From assembly GCF_033807715.1 (NCBI RefSeq), contig NC_084607.1, positions 15,205,941 to 15,269,940 on the forward strand: a stretch of DNA of 64,000 bases, in the 5' to 3' direction. Origin of the DNA: Cololabis saira (lineage: Eukaryota; Chordata; Actinopteri; Beloniformes; Belonidae). Both the position numbers and the translations under genes were made by a program. Shown here in pieces: positions 43,325-52,439 of the stretch (the first letter of the stretch is position 1; each line of letters begins with the position of its first letter). Under the pieces are notes generated by a model. The model did no database searches. It had not been told where the DNA came from and saw nothing but the letters and a program-made list of their open reading frames with translations.

Positions 43325-43406
43325 ATGTTTTGAAGAGCTGCTGCCTGGACGGTTGAATTTCCCTTTGGGGATGAATAAAGTTCTATCTATCTATCTATCT
43401 ATCTAT
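43325..43406 (+). repeat. LINE-type tail with (CTAT)n
   Basis: GAATTTCCCTTTGGGGATGA then ATAAAGTT and (CTAT)n: the 3' terminus of an L2-type LINE or its SINE partner. Confidence 0.6.
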
Positions 43407-43650
43407 GTTGTGTTGTTGATATTTCTTTCCTGCTTACGTATATGTGTTTATGTGCAGTATTGAAATGGATGAGAACTGGACAGACCCGAGATTCTGTGAG
43501 GATGGGGACAGTATGTTGGAATCATCTCATTCATCGTCTTGTATTAGTATTAGGAGTAGTAAGTGTATTATTATTATTAGTAGTAGTAGTAGTATTCGTA
43601 GTAGTATTCGTAGTAATAAGGAAATCTGTAATCTGTAAGATTTCCTTATT

Positions 43651-43866
43651 TTGCCTTCTTATTTTGCTTCTTTATGCAGTGTTGGTGGTGTAGCATCAAA
43701 GGCTGCGAACATCAAGCAGCTTCAAGAAATAAGTACGGACGAGACTGTGCTAGATGTTCCCATCCCCGACCCCACAGACGATGAAGTGACAGATTTGCCA
43801 GATGAACTGAAAGTTGTCCATGAAGATGACCTGATTGAGAAGAGGGCCTGCCAAAGTGAACACTGA
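43651..43866 (+). CDS. Small acidic ORF, unrecognised
   Basis: A 71-codon ORF. From about codon 11 (GGVASKAANIKQLQEIST) it is rich in Asp/Glu/Pro: DVPIPDPTDDEVTDLPDELK then EDDLIEKRACQSEH. The composition suggests coding origin, perhaps the end of a transposon-encoded protein. An AG-preceded junction (TTTATGCAG/TGTTGGTGG at about 43,680) could make it a terminal exon. I do not recognise a family. Confidence 0.35.
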   Translation: MPSYFASLCSVGGVASKAANIKQLQEISTDETVLDVPIPDPTDDEVTDLPDELKVVHEDDLIEKRACQSEH

Positions 43867-44118
43867 GGATCATGCCTTGTGTGTGTTTGTACATGGACAT
43901 GTGTGTAAATACATAATCTCCCTCTGACTGGCTAACTACACACAACCACAGCTTTACCTGTACCCCCACCCATACTGTCTGCTGCTACTATAGTCATTGT
44001 ATTTATTTACAGTAATTTCTTACACTGTTTCATAGTTCAGTTTTTATTATCAGTTCATTATTTTTAGTTTATTTTTCTATTACTTTATTTACACTTATAC
44101 ATACATCACACTCCCTTC

Positions 44119-44350
44119 TTTACTTTATTCACAGTAACTTATCCAACTGTCATACAGTTGTTATTCATTACTGCTACTGTGATACAGATTGCTTATTGTT
44201 TACTTTATTCACAGTAATTTATCCTGTCATACAGTTGTTCATTACTGCTACTGTGATACAGATTACTTATTGTTTACTTTATTCACAGTAATTTATCCTG
44301 TCATACAGTTGTTCATTACTGCTACTGTGATACAGATTGCTTATTGTTTA
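44119..44350. repeat. Tandem repeat, three copies of about 75 bp
   Basis: TTTACTTTATTCACAGTAA starts copies at 44,119, 44,199 and 44,273; each contains ACTGCTACTGTGATACAGAT. The second and third copies are nearly identical. Confidence 0.9.
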
Positions 44351-44568
44351 TAATAATGTATGAGATAACTGCTGTCACTATCCAAATGACAAAGTTAAAG
44401 AATTTTTCTATTTTCTGAAAGGTGTGTAAATAAAAGTCTGTCTTGTTTTGCACAAATGTCTTTATTTTAAACACACACAAAAACAACTGTACAGGAAAAA
44501 ATTGAACAAAAAAACAAAAAACAAAACAATATCAAAATATTTGCAGTAATCCTCATAAAGGTTCCATT

Positions 44569-44747
44569 CTACAGAAGACGGCGAATCCTGAAACCAGTGT
44601 ACTGTCCCATTGGGTCTGGAAAGGTGTCTCTTATTTTCCAAACACCATGCTGCCAGAGAACAAACTGGCGATATGCTGCGTGTCGGTTCTGTCTTTGTGG
44701 GGGTTCAAACTCTGATGAGGTAGAGGTAGAGGTGTTCTCAAGAACTG
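44569..44747 (-). pseudogene. P2X7-receptor C-terminal-type domain fragment
   Basis: Minus-strand frame: STSSEFEPPQRQNRHAAYRQ, FVLWQHG, then directly VWKIRDTFPDPMGQYTGFR and a short end at 44,569. In the P2X7 cytosolic (ballast-type) domain the order is RHxAYRxxxxW, a loop with PSCC, then WxIRxxFPxxxGQYxGF. All anchors except the zinc-binding PSCC loop are present, so an in-frame deletion has removed that loop. The upstream side is interrupted at 44,748 by a TA-flanked MITE; beyond it (about 45,517) a plausible acceptor (TTTTATCAG) lies on the minus strand. No channel domain is nearby. Probably one of the stand-alone P2X7-tail-like genes common in fish, now dead. Confidence 0.75.
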
Positions 44748-44749
44748 TA

Positions 44750-45514
44750 CAGGACTGTCTCAGAAAATTAGAATATTGTGATGAAGTTCTTTTATTTTCT
44801 GTAATGCAATGCAACAAAAATGTCATACATTCTGGATTCTGGATTCATTACAAATCAACTGAAATATTGCAAGCCTTTTATTATTTTAATATTGCTGATT
44901 ATGGTTTATAGTTTAAGATTAAGATTCCCAGAATATTCTAATTTTTTGAGATAGGATATTCCCATCCATCCATTATCTATACCCGCTTTATCCTTTGCAG
45001 GGTCACGGGGGTCTGCTGGAGCCTATCCCAGCTATTTTCAGGCGAGAGGCAGGGGTTACACCCTGGACAGGTCGCCAGTCCATCGCAGGGCCACATATAA
45101 ACACACAACCATGCACGCTCACACTCACACCTACGGGCAATTTTTAGAATGATCAATTAACCTAGCATGCATGTTTTTGGACTGTGGGAGGAAACCTGAG
45201 TACCCGGAGGAAACCCACGCAAGCACGGGGAGAACATGCAAACTCCACACAGAAAGTCCCTGCTGGGCCTGGGAGTCGAACCGGGGACCTTCTTGCTGTG
45301 AGGAGATAGGATATTTGAATATATTTGAATATTTTTGTAATATATATATATTTGAATATTTTGATCATGGCTCTAAGCCATGATCAGCAATATTAAAATA
45401 ATAAAAGGCTTGCAATATTTCAGTTGATTTGTAATGAATCCAGAATGTATGACATATTTGTTTTTTTAATTGCATTACAGAAAATCACAATATTCAAATT
45501 TTGAGACAGTCCTG
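44750..45514. mobile_element. Tc1/mariner-type palindromic MITE, split by a SINE
   Basis: Ends CAGGACTGTCTCAGAAAATT and AATTTTGAGACAGTCCTG, flanked by TA (44,748-44,749; 45,515-45,516). The two arms are near-inverted copies (for example ATTGCAAGCCTTTTATTATT against AATAATAAAAGGCTTGCAAT). A SINE at 44,961-45,302 interrupts it. A partner copy is at 46,613-46,850. Confidence 0.85.
44961..45302 (-). repeat. tRNA-derived SINE with target duplication
   Basis: Read on the minus strand: B box GGTTCGACTCC near 45,285, then TGTGTGGAGTTTGCATGTTC, CAGTCCAAAAACATGCATGC, the body (CAGGGTGTAACCCCTGCCTC) and a (GGAT)n tail at 44,961-44,975. A 13-bp target duplication GAGATAGGATATT flanks it (44,948-44,960 and 45,303-45,315). 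The A-box end is missing, so the copy is 5'-truncated. Confidence 0.88.
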
Positions 45515-45519
45515 TAGAT

Positions 45520-46285
45520 TCCTGATAAAACAAGAGACAGAATTGTTATGATACAAATGTAAATGTAGAGTTCTATGTTCAATAAGAATCCAAATTAGAA
45601 TGTTTTCACATACAGGGGATTCGTCTTGGGTTTTGGTAATTCTAAAATTACTGCAATCAACAACAGACACAGAATAATAATAGTGATCATAAAATTGTGT
45701 AATTCGCAATGAGGAAGCTTTATAAAATAATAATACAATTGAATAGAATTACGGCACTAGAGGAAAGAATGCAATGCAAAGAAAATGTACAGACCATTTT
45801 TAGTATTTTTCCTGAGAACTGTAAAATTGTGCAGGGCTGATCTGCAAAATATAAGGAATGGGCATTCAGTTATTCACAGGTTATAAAGTATTTTTTTATT
45901 TTGTCAATAAGTATGTTGGACTAGCGTATGAGTTTGTAATTTGGGGCGCATTATCTCGCTGAAACAGGACAGGGGGGCGGGGGTGACTTCACTAATAAAA
46001 CCAAGTTGAACTTAGTGATTTTCAACATCGTCATATTATATTGTTTAGCCAAAAATACATACATTACCTCTTCGCTATCCATCCTGCTAACGACCACTGA
46101 AAACAGAAAAGTAGTTTTGAAAGTCCGTCCCGTCTCCTCTCATCAAAACAAATGCAGCGACGGGGACAGGAGTTTTCCGGCAGTACGCGCTGGTGCTCAT
46201 GGGAAATGTAGTGTTCTTTCTGGTAAAGTACTACTGCTTTTATCCAAAGGAGCCGCCAAACTCAAAAAAAGCTGAAAGTTACATT
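45520..46285. other. No gene recognised
   Basis: The last part (46,130-46,290; GAAAGTTACATTGTGCTGCT then TTAA) resembles the end of another TTAA-type repeat. No coding text is recognised. Confidence 0.45.
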
Positions 46286-46299
46286 GTGCTGCTTTAAAG

Positions 46300-46612
46300 A
46301 GAGCCACTAGCACCACTACTAGTAGTAGTACTACTAGTGCGCACATCTTTGTGAGTCAACAAGCCAGTCCTTTGCATTAACTTTAAAAGAGTGATATGAT
46401 GGAGATTCTCTGACTGATTGTGGTACTGTATTCCATAAGTGTGATGCTCTGAATGAGAAAACAGCCTGGGTGAATGTGGTTTTCCTGAATGGAATTGAGC
46501 AATCTTTTTTAGTCGCACTTCTGGTGGCTCTGATAGCAGGGGATTTGAATTTTATGAAACTGGATAGTGGAGGAGGAGCTGAACCATGCATGATCTTATA
46601 TACTAGACAAAT
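46300..46612 (-). mobile_element. LINE 3' end
   Basis: Minus-strand frame: VYKIMHGSAPPPLSSFIKFK, ATRSATKKDCSIPFRKTTFT, FSFRASHLWNTVPQSVRESP, then FKVNAKDWLVDSQ and a stop, the C-terminus of an L2/CR1-type LINE. A (TAG)n palindromic run follows at 46,315-46,340. The MITE at 46,613 interrupts its upstream side. Confidence 0.75.
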
Positions 46613-46850
46613 ATTTTTGTACAAGACTGTCTCAGAAAATTTGAAAATTGTGATAAAGTTCTTTATTTTCTGTAATGCAATTAAAAAAAACCAAAATGTC
46701 ATACATTCTGGATTCATTACAAATCAACTGAAATATTGCAAGCCTTTTATTATTTTAATATGGCTGATCATGGCTTACAGCTAAAGAAAACTCAAATATC
46801 CTATCTCAAAAAAATAGAATATTTTGGGAATCTTAATCTTAAACTGTATG
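46613..46850. mobile_element. Tc1/mariner-type MITE, second copy
   Basis: Starts TACAAGACTGTCTCAGAAAA and repeats the arm of the copy at 44,750 (CATACATTCTGGATTCATTA; ATTGCAAGCCTTTTATTATT). It ends near CTTAATCTTAAACTGTA. Confidence 0.75.
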
Positions 46851-47204
46851 CGATGCGATAGTCGGACGGTCGCATGCAGTTAAACGGTTTTATAGTTGTG
46901 GGCGTGGTTTGCATTTTGGGTAGGTCTACGTACCGAAATTGCGCCGAATCTGAACGGCTCGTAGAAGTCACATGAACGGCTCATCCGGGCGGCTGTACAG
47001 ACACTGCAGAATTTGGTTGCTTTCCTCCTTCTCTGAGTTGGCAGGCTGAGGGGAGACCACTTTATATATGTTAAAGCAAGAAAAATAGTCTTTTTCATAA
47101 TAGGTCCCCTTTAAGGTTCTGCGTTAAACCAACGCAGAGCCTACGCCGTTGCCGTGATGCCGTCGTGAACCCTTCGGACTTCTCCATCACTCCATTTCGC
47201 CGCG

Positions 47205-48370
47205 GTGCAATACCTCCCCAGAACGCTAGTTGATACTTTGTTTAGCTTCCGTATTTTTCCGGTCACAGTGAATCAAAGAGATAAGGACAACTATTGTACA
47301 AAAAACCAAAACAACCCCCCCCAAAAACATCACACAGACACGAAGAAAAGAGTGCTGAAAGTTCACTATTGCTTCACGAACCGGAACGGAAAATGCGTTG
47401 CTACCAAGCAAACCAATCAATACAATTTTTGCTCCACCAACCCTGGCACCTGGAGGGACTTCTGCTGGAAGACAGTCATCCGTTTCTTCATAACTCCTCC
47501 TCCTAACTCCACATATAGCAAGATGCAGGACGTCACAGCAGCATGCTCCTCAGGTGCTACAGTGTTTGCCAGAGCTCGATTAAAACCAGAAATATATAGG
47601 ACTGTTGATGGCAAGTGGAAGATGAACTTTTACACTTCCTTGCTATCCGAAGTAGAAAACTTTTCGCACACATTTGCAGAAAGGTGCGTCGGAGGAGGTA
47701 AGCTGCAGCCAAATATAAAAAGAAAACTCCCGCACACCTTCTTCTCACCATACTCGTGTTTATTAGGCCAACGTTTTGGTCATAGACCTTTTTCAAGGCA
47801 ACACTTCCTTGCTATGAAAATAAGAACATTAAGTCAGGATGAGATTATCCTGTTGGCTGCCAACAGCTTTGATTCAGATTGGATAGAGGCTTCAAAGAAA
47901 ATGTTGTTTGAACTCTGTCCTACCACGCAACGGAACATATCACACAAAGGAGCACAGAAAGATGCCAATAACATCAAAAGCTGTCAAAGTGCTGAATGAG
48001 TGCAGGGATAATGTTCCAAGATTTGTATCTCACTGTTTGGATGAGCTACCACCTGTGACTTTTGGCAAAACTATTGTGGGCACTGGAGCTGCAGGAAACA
48101 TCAAGATGATAACAACTAAACGGGCGAGTGTTTTTGCAACTAGGTTTTCACCCGACATAGACGCTGAACTATTGCGCGCTCATCTTGAGAATAGTCTTGG
48201 ACGTGATGTGTCATGTGAAAGGATTGTCACTGTAAACAGCAGATACGCATCATTCAAAGTATCCGCTGAATGCAAAGATGTTGGTGACATGTATAACCGG
48301 GAGCTCTGGCCGGAGGAAGCGTATGTGCAGGGTTTTTATGAACCACGTAAAGCTGGAGTTATTGGTGCGA
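47205..48370 (+). pseudogene. LINE ORF1-like protein, frameshifted
   Basis: From 47,205 a 264-codon ORF. Its last third, LSQDEIILLAANSFDSDWIE then LFELCPTTQRNISHKGAQKD, is a domain I know from ORF1 of a fish LINE family. Near 47,985 the frame changes by one base and continues VLNECRDNVPRFVSHCLDEL then PPVTFGK, and then the second ORF1 domain: VFATRFSPDIDAELLRAHLE, RYASFKVSAECKDVGDMYNR, ELWPEEAYVQGFYEPRKAGV. In between, a repeat-derived piece (KLPHTFFSPYSCLLGQRFGH) has been picked up. The frameshift means no full ORF1 is made. Confidence 0.7.
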
Positions 48371-48835
48371 ATGCTAATGTGGCTACTCTAATTACAACAG
48401 AAATACACAAACTAAAATTACGGTTTGATAGAAACAAACTATCACTAAATCTGAGCAAAAGTAAGATTATGTTGTTTGGAAAACATAAAACAGAATCTCA
48501 TGTAGATCTAATAATAGACAATACACAAATAGAAAAAGTAAACGAAATTAAATTTCTTGGTGTAATCCTGGACAACAAAATCTGCTGGAGATCACACGTA
48601 AGCCACGTGCGAGCAAAGCTGGCAAAGTGCACTGCAATTCTTGGGAAAATAAGACACATTCTGGATCCTAAATCATTACATAGTCTATACTGTTCACTGT
48701 TCTTACCATAACTATATTACTGCGTAGAGGTCTGGGGAAACACCTACAGAAGCATCTACAGCCGATATGCACACTTCAGAAAAGAGCCATAAGGACAATA
48801 AACAATGCAATTCTGTAGAATAAAAAACTGGACTC
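48371..48835 (+). mobile_element. CR1/L2-type LINE reverse transcriptase fragment
   Basis: Plus-strand frame: [70 protein letters not shown], a stop, then [13 protein letters not shown]. It is the same family as the fragment at 18.5-19.2 kb and differs from the LINE on either side, so it looks like a nested piece between that LINE's ORF1 and endonuclease. Confidence 0.75.
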
Positions 48836-48869
48836 AGCAATAAATGTCATTAGGCTTGGTGTGGACTGG

Positions 48870-49503
48870 TGCATTGCTATACATTTGACGTGATAAGGAA
48901 TTTATCATTTTAAATATCTACACTCCATATGAATCCCATCATAAAGAAGTAGACTATTTAAATAAACTTCATTTTATTAGTTCCTATTTACAAAATGAGT
49001 GTTTAACAAATATTTTTATTGTTGGGGATATGAATACAGACATTTCAGACAAGAGGACAATTTTTGCTAACCACCTTAATCATCTCTGTAGAGATAATAA
49101 TTTAATACTCTCTAGCAAAGAGTTCTTGCCAGCCGATAGCTATACACATATAAGTGAGGCCTGGCACACCACATCTTGGTTAGACCATTGCCTCTCGACT
49201 GCTGATGCTCACGCATCTTTGGCACACATGGAAATCTTCTACGATGCATCCACCTCTGATTACATTCCTGTAAAGACGGTTATTAGATCTAATTCTAATC
49301 TTGGTAACCTGGACTGGTCCTCTCTTTCATGTGAAGACATTGCTTCCTATTGTGAACATACTGATCAATTATTGAGCAATATATATCTGTCTAGAGAGGC
49401 ACTCATTTGTGAAAACAGTAATTGTACAGACACCAAACATAGAACAGATATTTCTGCAATGTATACAGATATTGTCTCAGCTTTACTTGAAGCTAGTAGA
49501 AGA
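48870..49503 (+). pseudogene. LINE endonuclease domain (APE-type)
   Basis: Plus-strand text: YTPYESHHKEVDYLNKLHF, NIFIVGDMNTDISDKRTIFA, TSWLDHCLSTADAHASLA, YDASTSDYIPVKTVI. These are the GDxN, WLDH and SDY(H)P(I)V motifs of an apurinic-type endonuclease; the final catalytic His of SDH is Tyr here. Only the C-terminal half of the domain is open (ATG at 49,030). Confidence 0.75.
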
Positions 49504-50176
49504 TAGAAGATAGACATATGACTTTTCCTGACTTTAAACTATCATGTAATGTTCTGAATATCTGTAGTGAAGTGAAATATCTTGGCCACGTGATCACAGG
49601 TCAACTGACAGATGATAAGGACATTTATCATCAGTGTCGTATGTTGTATGTGCAAGCATATTGTTGCGTAAATTTGGTTGTTGTACTGTTGGAGTGAAGT
49701 TGACTTTGTTCAAAGCGTATTGTTCACCTCTGTACACTGCACATCTGTGGCTGAAGTATAAAAAAAGCCAGCCTTCAGAGACTGCAAGTGGCATACAATG
49801 ATCCTCTGAGGATACTGCTAAAAAGGCCCAGATGGATAAGCGCGAGTGAGATGTTTGTGAGTGCTGGAGTGAACTCTGTTTTGAGAAACGTAATGTAGAG
49901 GTTTATCTGTCGGTTCAATCATTCTGATAATGAAATTGTTGTGGTACTGGTGAACATTATGTGCAGTGCCACATGCTGCACGTCTCAGTTTTGGGATCAT
50001 TGGTATAAGTGTCTTTTAAATGAGTCATTAGACTACTTTTCATTTCTGTGTTTTTTAATCTTTTGTATTGTGTGTTTTTGATTGTATTTGTGTATGGACC
50101 TTGAGTCTGGAATTAAGCATATCTATCCATCCATCCATCCATCCATCCATCCATCCATCCATCCATCCATCCATCC
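49504..50176 (+). mobile_element. LINE reverse transcriptase C-terminus with (ATCC)n tail
   Basis: Plus-strand frames: EVKYLGHVITGQLTDDKDIY, GVKLTLFKAYCSPLYTAHLW, then AYNDPLRILLKRPRWISASE and MFVSAGVNSVLRNVM: the post-palm region of the same LINE as the endonuclease. The palm itself is deleted between 49,503 and 49,540. (ATCC)n at 50,124-50,176 ends the copy. Confidence 0.8.
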
Positions 50177-50179
50177 TAA

Positions 50180-51117
50180 ACAGAGATCCAAGTTCAGCAC
50201 GGCCCCTGCGCTCTGCTGGAGAGGATGTGGGGAGGCCACTGCAGACCATGGTTTGGTCAGGCCGTCTCATTCAGCCCTTTTGGGCTGATGTAGCAAATGT
50301 AAGTTCAAAATCATCATACGTTGCTCCTTCACCCTCTTATACCTTGGACTCTTCCCAGACTGACTGACTGTGGATGATGTTTACCTCTTGAAGATTTTTG
50401 TGGCAATAAGAAAAGGTTGGCTACAGACACAGCGTCCTGCACTGAACCTGTTCACATCAATAACAGCATGACCTATTCCCTAGGGGAGGGTGTAGGTCTC
50501 TAAGAGGAGATAGGAAAGAGATGTTGGAAAAAGGGCTGGACTTTACAAACAGTGGCAGTACTGAATCATTTGAATATGCATGTTATTTTATCTGTAAACA
50601 TGTTACCGGTACATAAGCTGACCCCTGTGTTTGTTCAATAAAAAGTATTTAAAAAAAACCTGTAAAATCTCAATATTTCCAACATAATTTTCCACAAATT
50701 AACCTTTATTGAAATCATTCTCAGCATATACTGTTGTATGTATAATATGTCAGAACAGTTGAACGTTTGAACCTTTAGTGAGTCAGCAGTCAGTGATTAG
50801 AGTACTGCTGCCCTCTTGTGTAAGATATTATGTTTACAGTTTCACTGAACTCGCTGAAACATGTAAGGTCTTATATTATTCTCAGAGGTTCAAATCAGAT
50901 AAACTCCCATTTAGCCAGTTTTCAGACTGCCTCACTGTCTTTTTTTAAAGATGGATAATTGACAGAGTCAATAAAGGTTTTGATAGCTAGTTCATGGCAT
51001 TCCACTAACAAGCAGAGCTTGAATCTGCAGATTGGTCCTCTAAACTCCAAGTGCAGATCAGCCCCTGCATCTGCCTCCACTTGGTATCAACCCACCTGCT
51101 TGTTTAGTGTCAGTAAG

Positions 51118-51202
<85 letters not shown>

Positions 51203-52085
51203 TGATAATAATACAATTTCGTTTTTGAACTAACTGTCAAGAATGAGGATTGTTTTTCTTTCAGTACATCCATCCATTTTTATGTAAGCCAATTTATTTA
51301 ATATTTCTTCAAATAAAAGAAAGAAAAGAAAAATCACAACAGATTGAAGGTATAATCAACTACTTTAATCTGGGATCTTTAAATATGACCCCAGTGAGCA
51401 CAGAAACAATTCCTCTCCTGATTCAATATATATATTTACAAAATGTACGAGACTTTTGTGAAAATTGTTTCAGTTTACATTTTTTATGAAGTAAATATTT
51501 AAACTGATAAGCAACTCCTTCTGATGTGCAATCATAAAAAAGAACAAAGTACATACTCTGTTACATTTGACTTTACACCGGTGTAATAAACAACACTTAC
51601 ACAAAATAAAGGGATATTCTTTTATTTTCAAAAAGGTGAATTTCAAAACCAATTACGTAGTTTATAAGGCATCCACAACAATGCCTTTCTTTCTTTTTTT
51701 TTTGGTTTTGTTTTAAGTATAATTTGGGGGATTCCTAAAACAGGAGCACAACTAAGGCACAACACAACTCCCAGTGAGAAGAAGACAAAAAATGTCACAA
51801 TGAAACAGAAAACCAGGTTGGTGTCGGATCTGAAAAAAGCCACAAAACCTGTGGTAAAAGTTTAAAATTAAATTACTCAGCTGGGATTTTCTTCCATTAT
51901 ATGAACCTCTCAGCAGCATTTTCACACCATTGAAAAGCCTCATAAATGATCACATGACTCTGTGCCCAAACATCAGGACACTTGTTATATTAAAATCTGT
52001 ACAGCACTATAATTACTATAATTATTCACATCAAATATCAAATTGATTTTTTTTTTTAATAATTGTTGAGGTATGAAATTTGAGC
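50180..52085. other. No gene recognised; (AAT)n array
   Basis: (AAT)n at 51,121-51,203. ORFs elsewhere are short and motif-free. AATAAA-type words near 50,638 may be a retroelement end. Confidence 0.5.
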
Positions 52086-52087
52086 AG

Positions 52088-52435
52088 TTAAAGGAGCTTG
52101 AGGCTCCTTTTAAGAAATGAGACTCTCTAGCGCCACCCTTCACCACGACGGCTGTTGGGGGTACTGCAGCCAACAGTGAAGCCGGCACGGGAGAACGGGG
52201 AGAACGCACATGCAGCGTCATGTGACGTCACATCCGCAGGACAGCGCGGGAAATTCGGGACCGAATTGCAGCACATTTTGCAGCACACAGCCTGTTCAAG
52301 GCAAAGGAGAGATACACTAGAGGGCTCATTCTTTTTGGTTTGGAACGCTTCATCTGACATTATTACTAGAAAACTTAAAATGTATACGGATTTTTTTCAT
52401 TAATCCTGCCACAATCCGGCCTCAAGCTCCTTTAA
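52088..52435. mobile_element. TTAA-flanked MITE, copy 2
   Basis: 348 bp, same orientation and order as 15,843-16,193. TTAA at both ends, TIRs AGGAGCTTGAGGC and GCCTCAAGCTCCT. It contains the same CATGTGACGTCACATCCGCA segment. Confidence 0.85.
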
Positions 52436-52439
52436 TGTT

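Larger units (their letters stand above)
42278..47110. mobile_element. Composite region between inverted AGGGGACC ends
   Basis: The left end AGGGGACCTCTTATGGCATT (42,278) is mirrored by the right end CATAATAGGTCCCCT (to 47,110), with TTAA directly after the right end. The text just inside the left end (CAGGCCTTGAATGTCTTAAA to about 42,530) belongs to a repeat I know from many teleosts. The two ends may be one element of a TTAA-inserting superfamily filled with later insertions, or two separate copies. Inside are a Rex3 3' end, a small ORF, a tandem array, a P2X7-type domain scrap, a MITE with a SINE, and a LINE 3' end. Confidence 0.55.
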
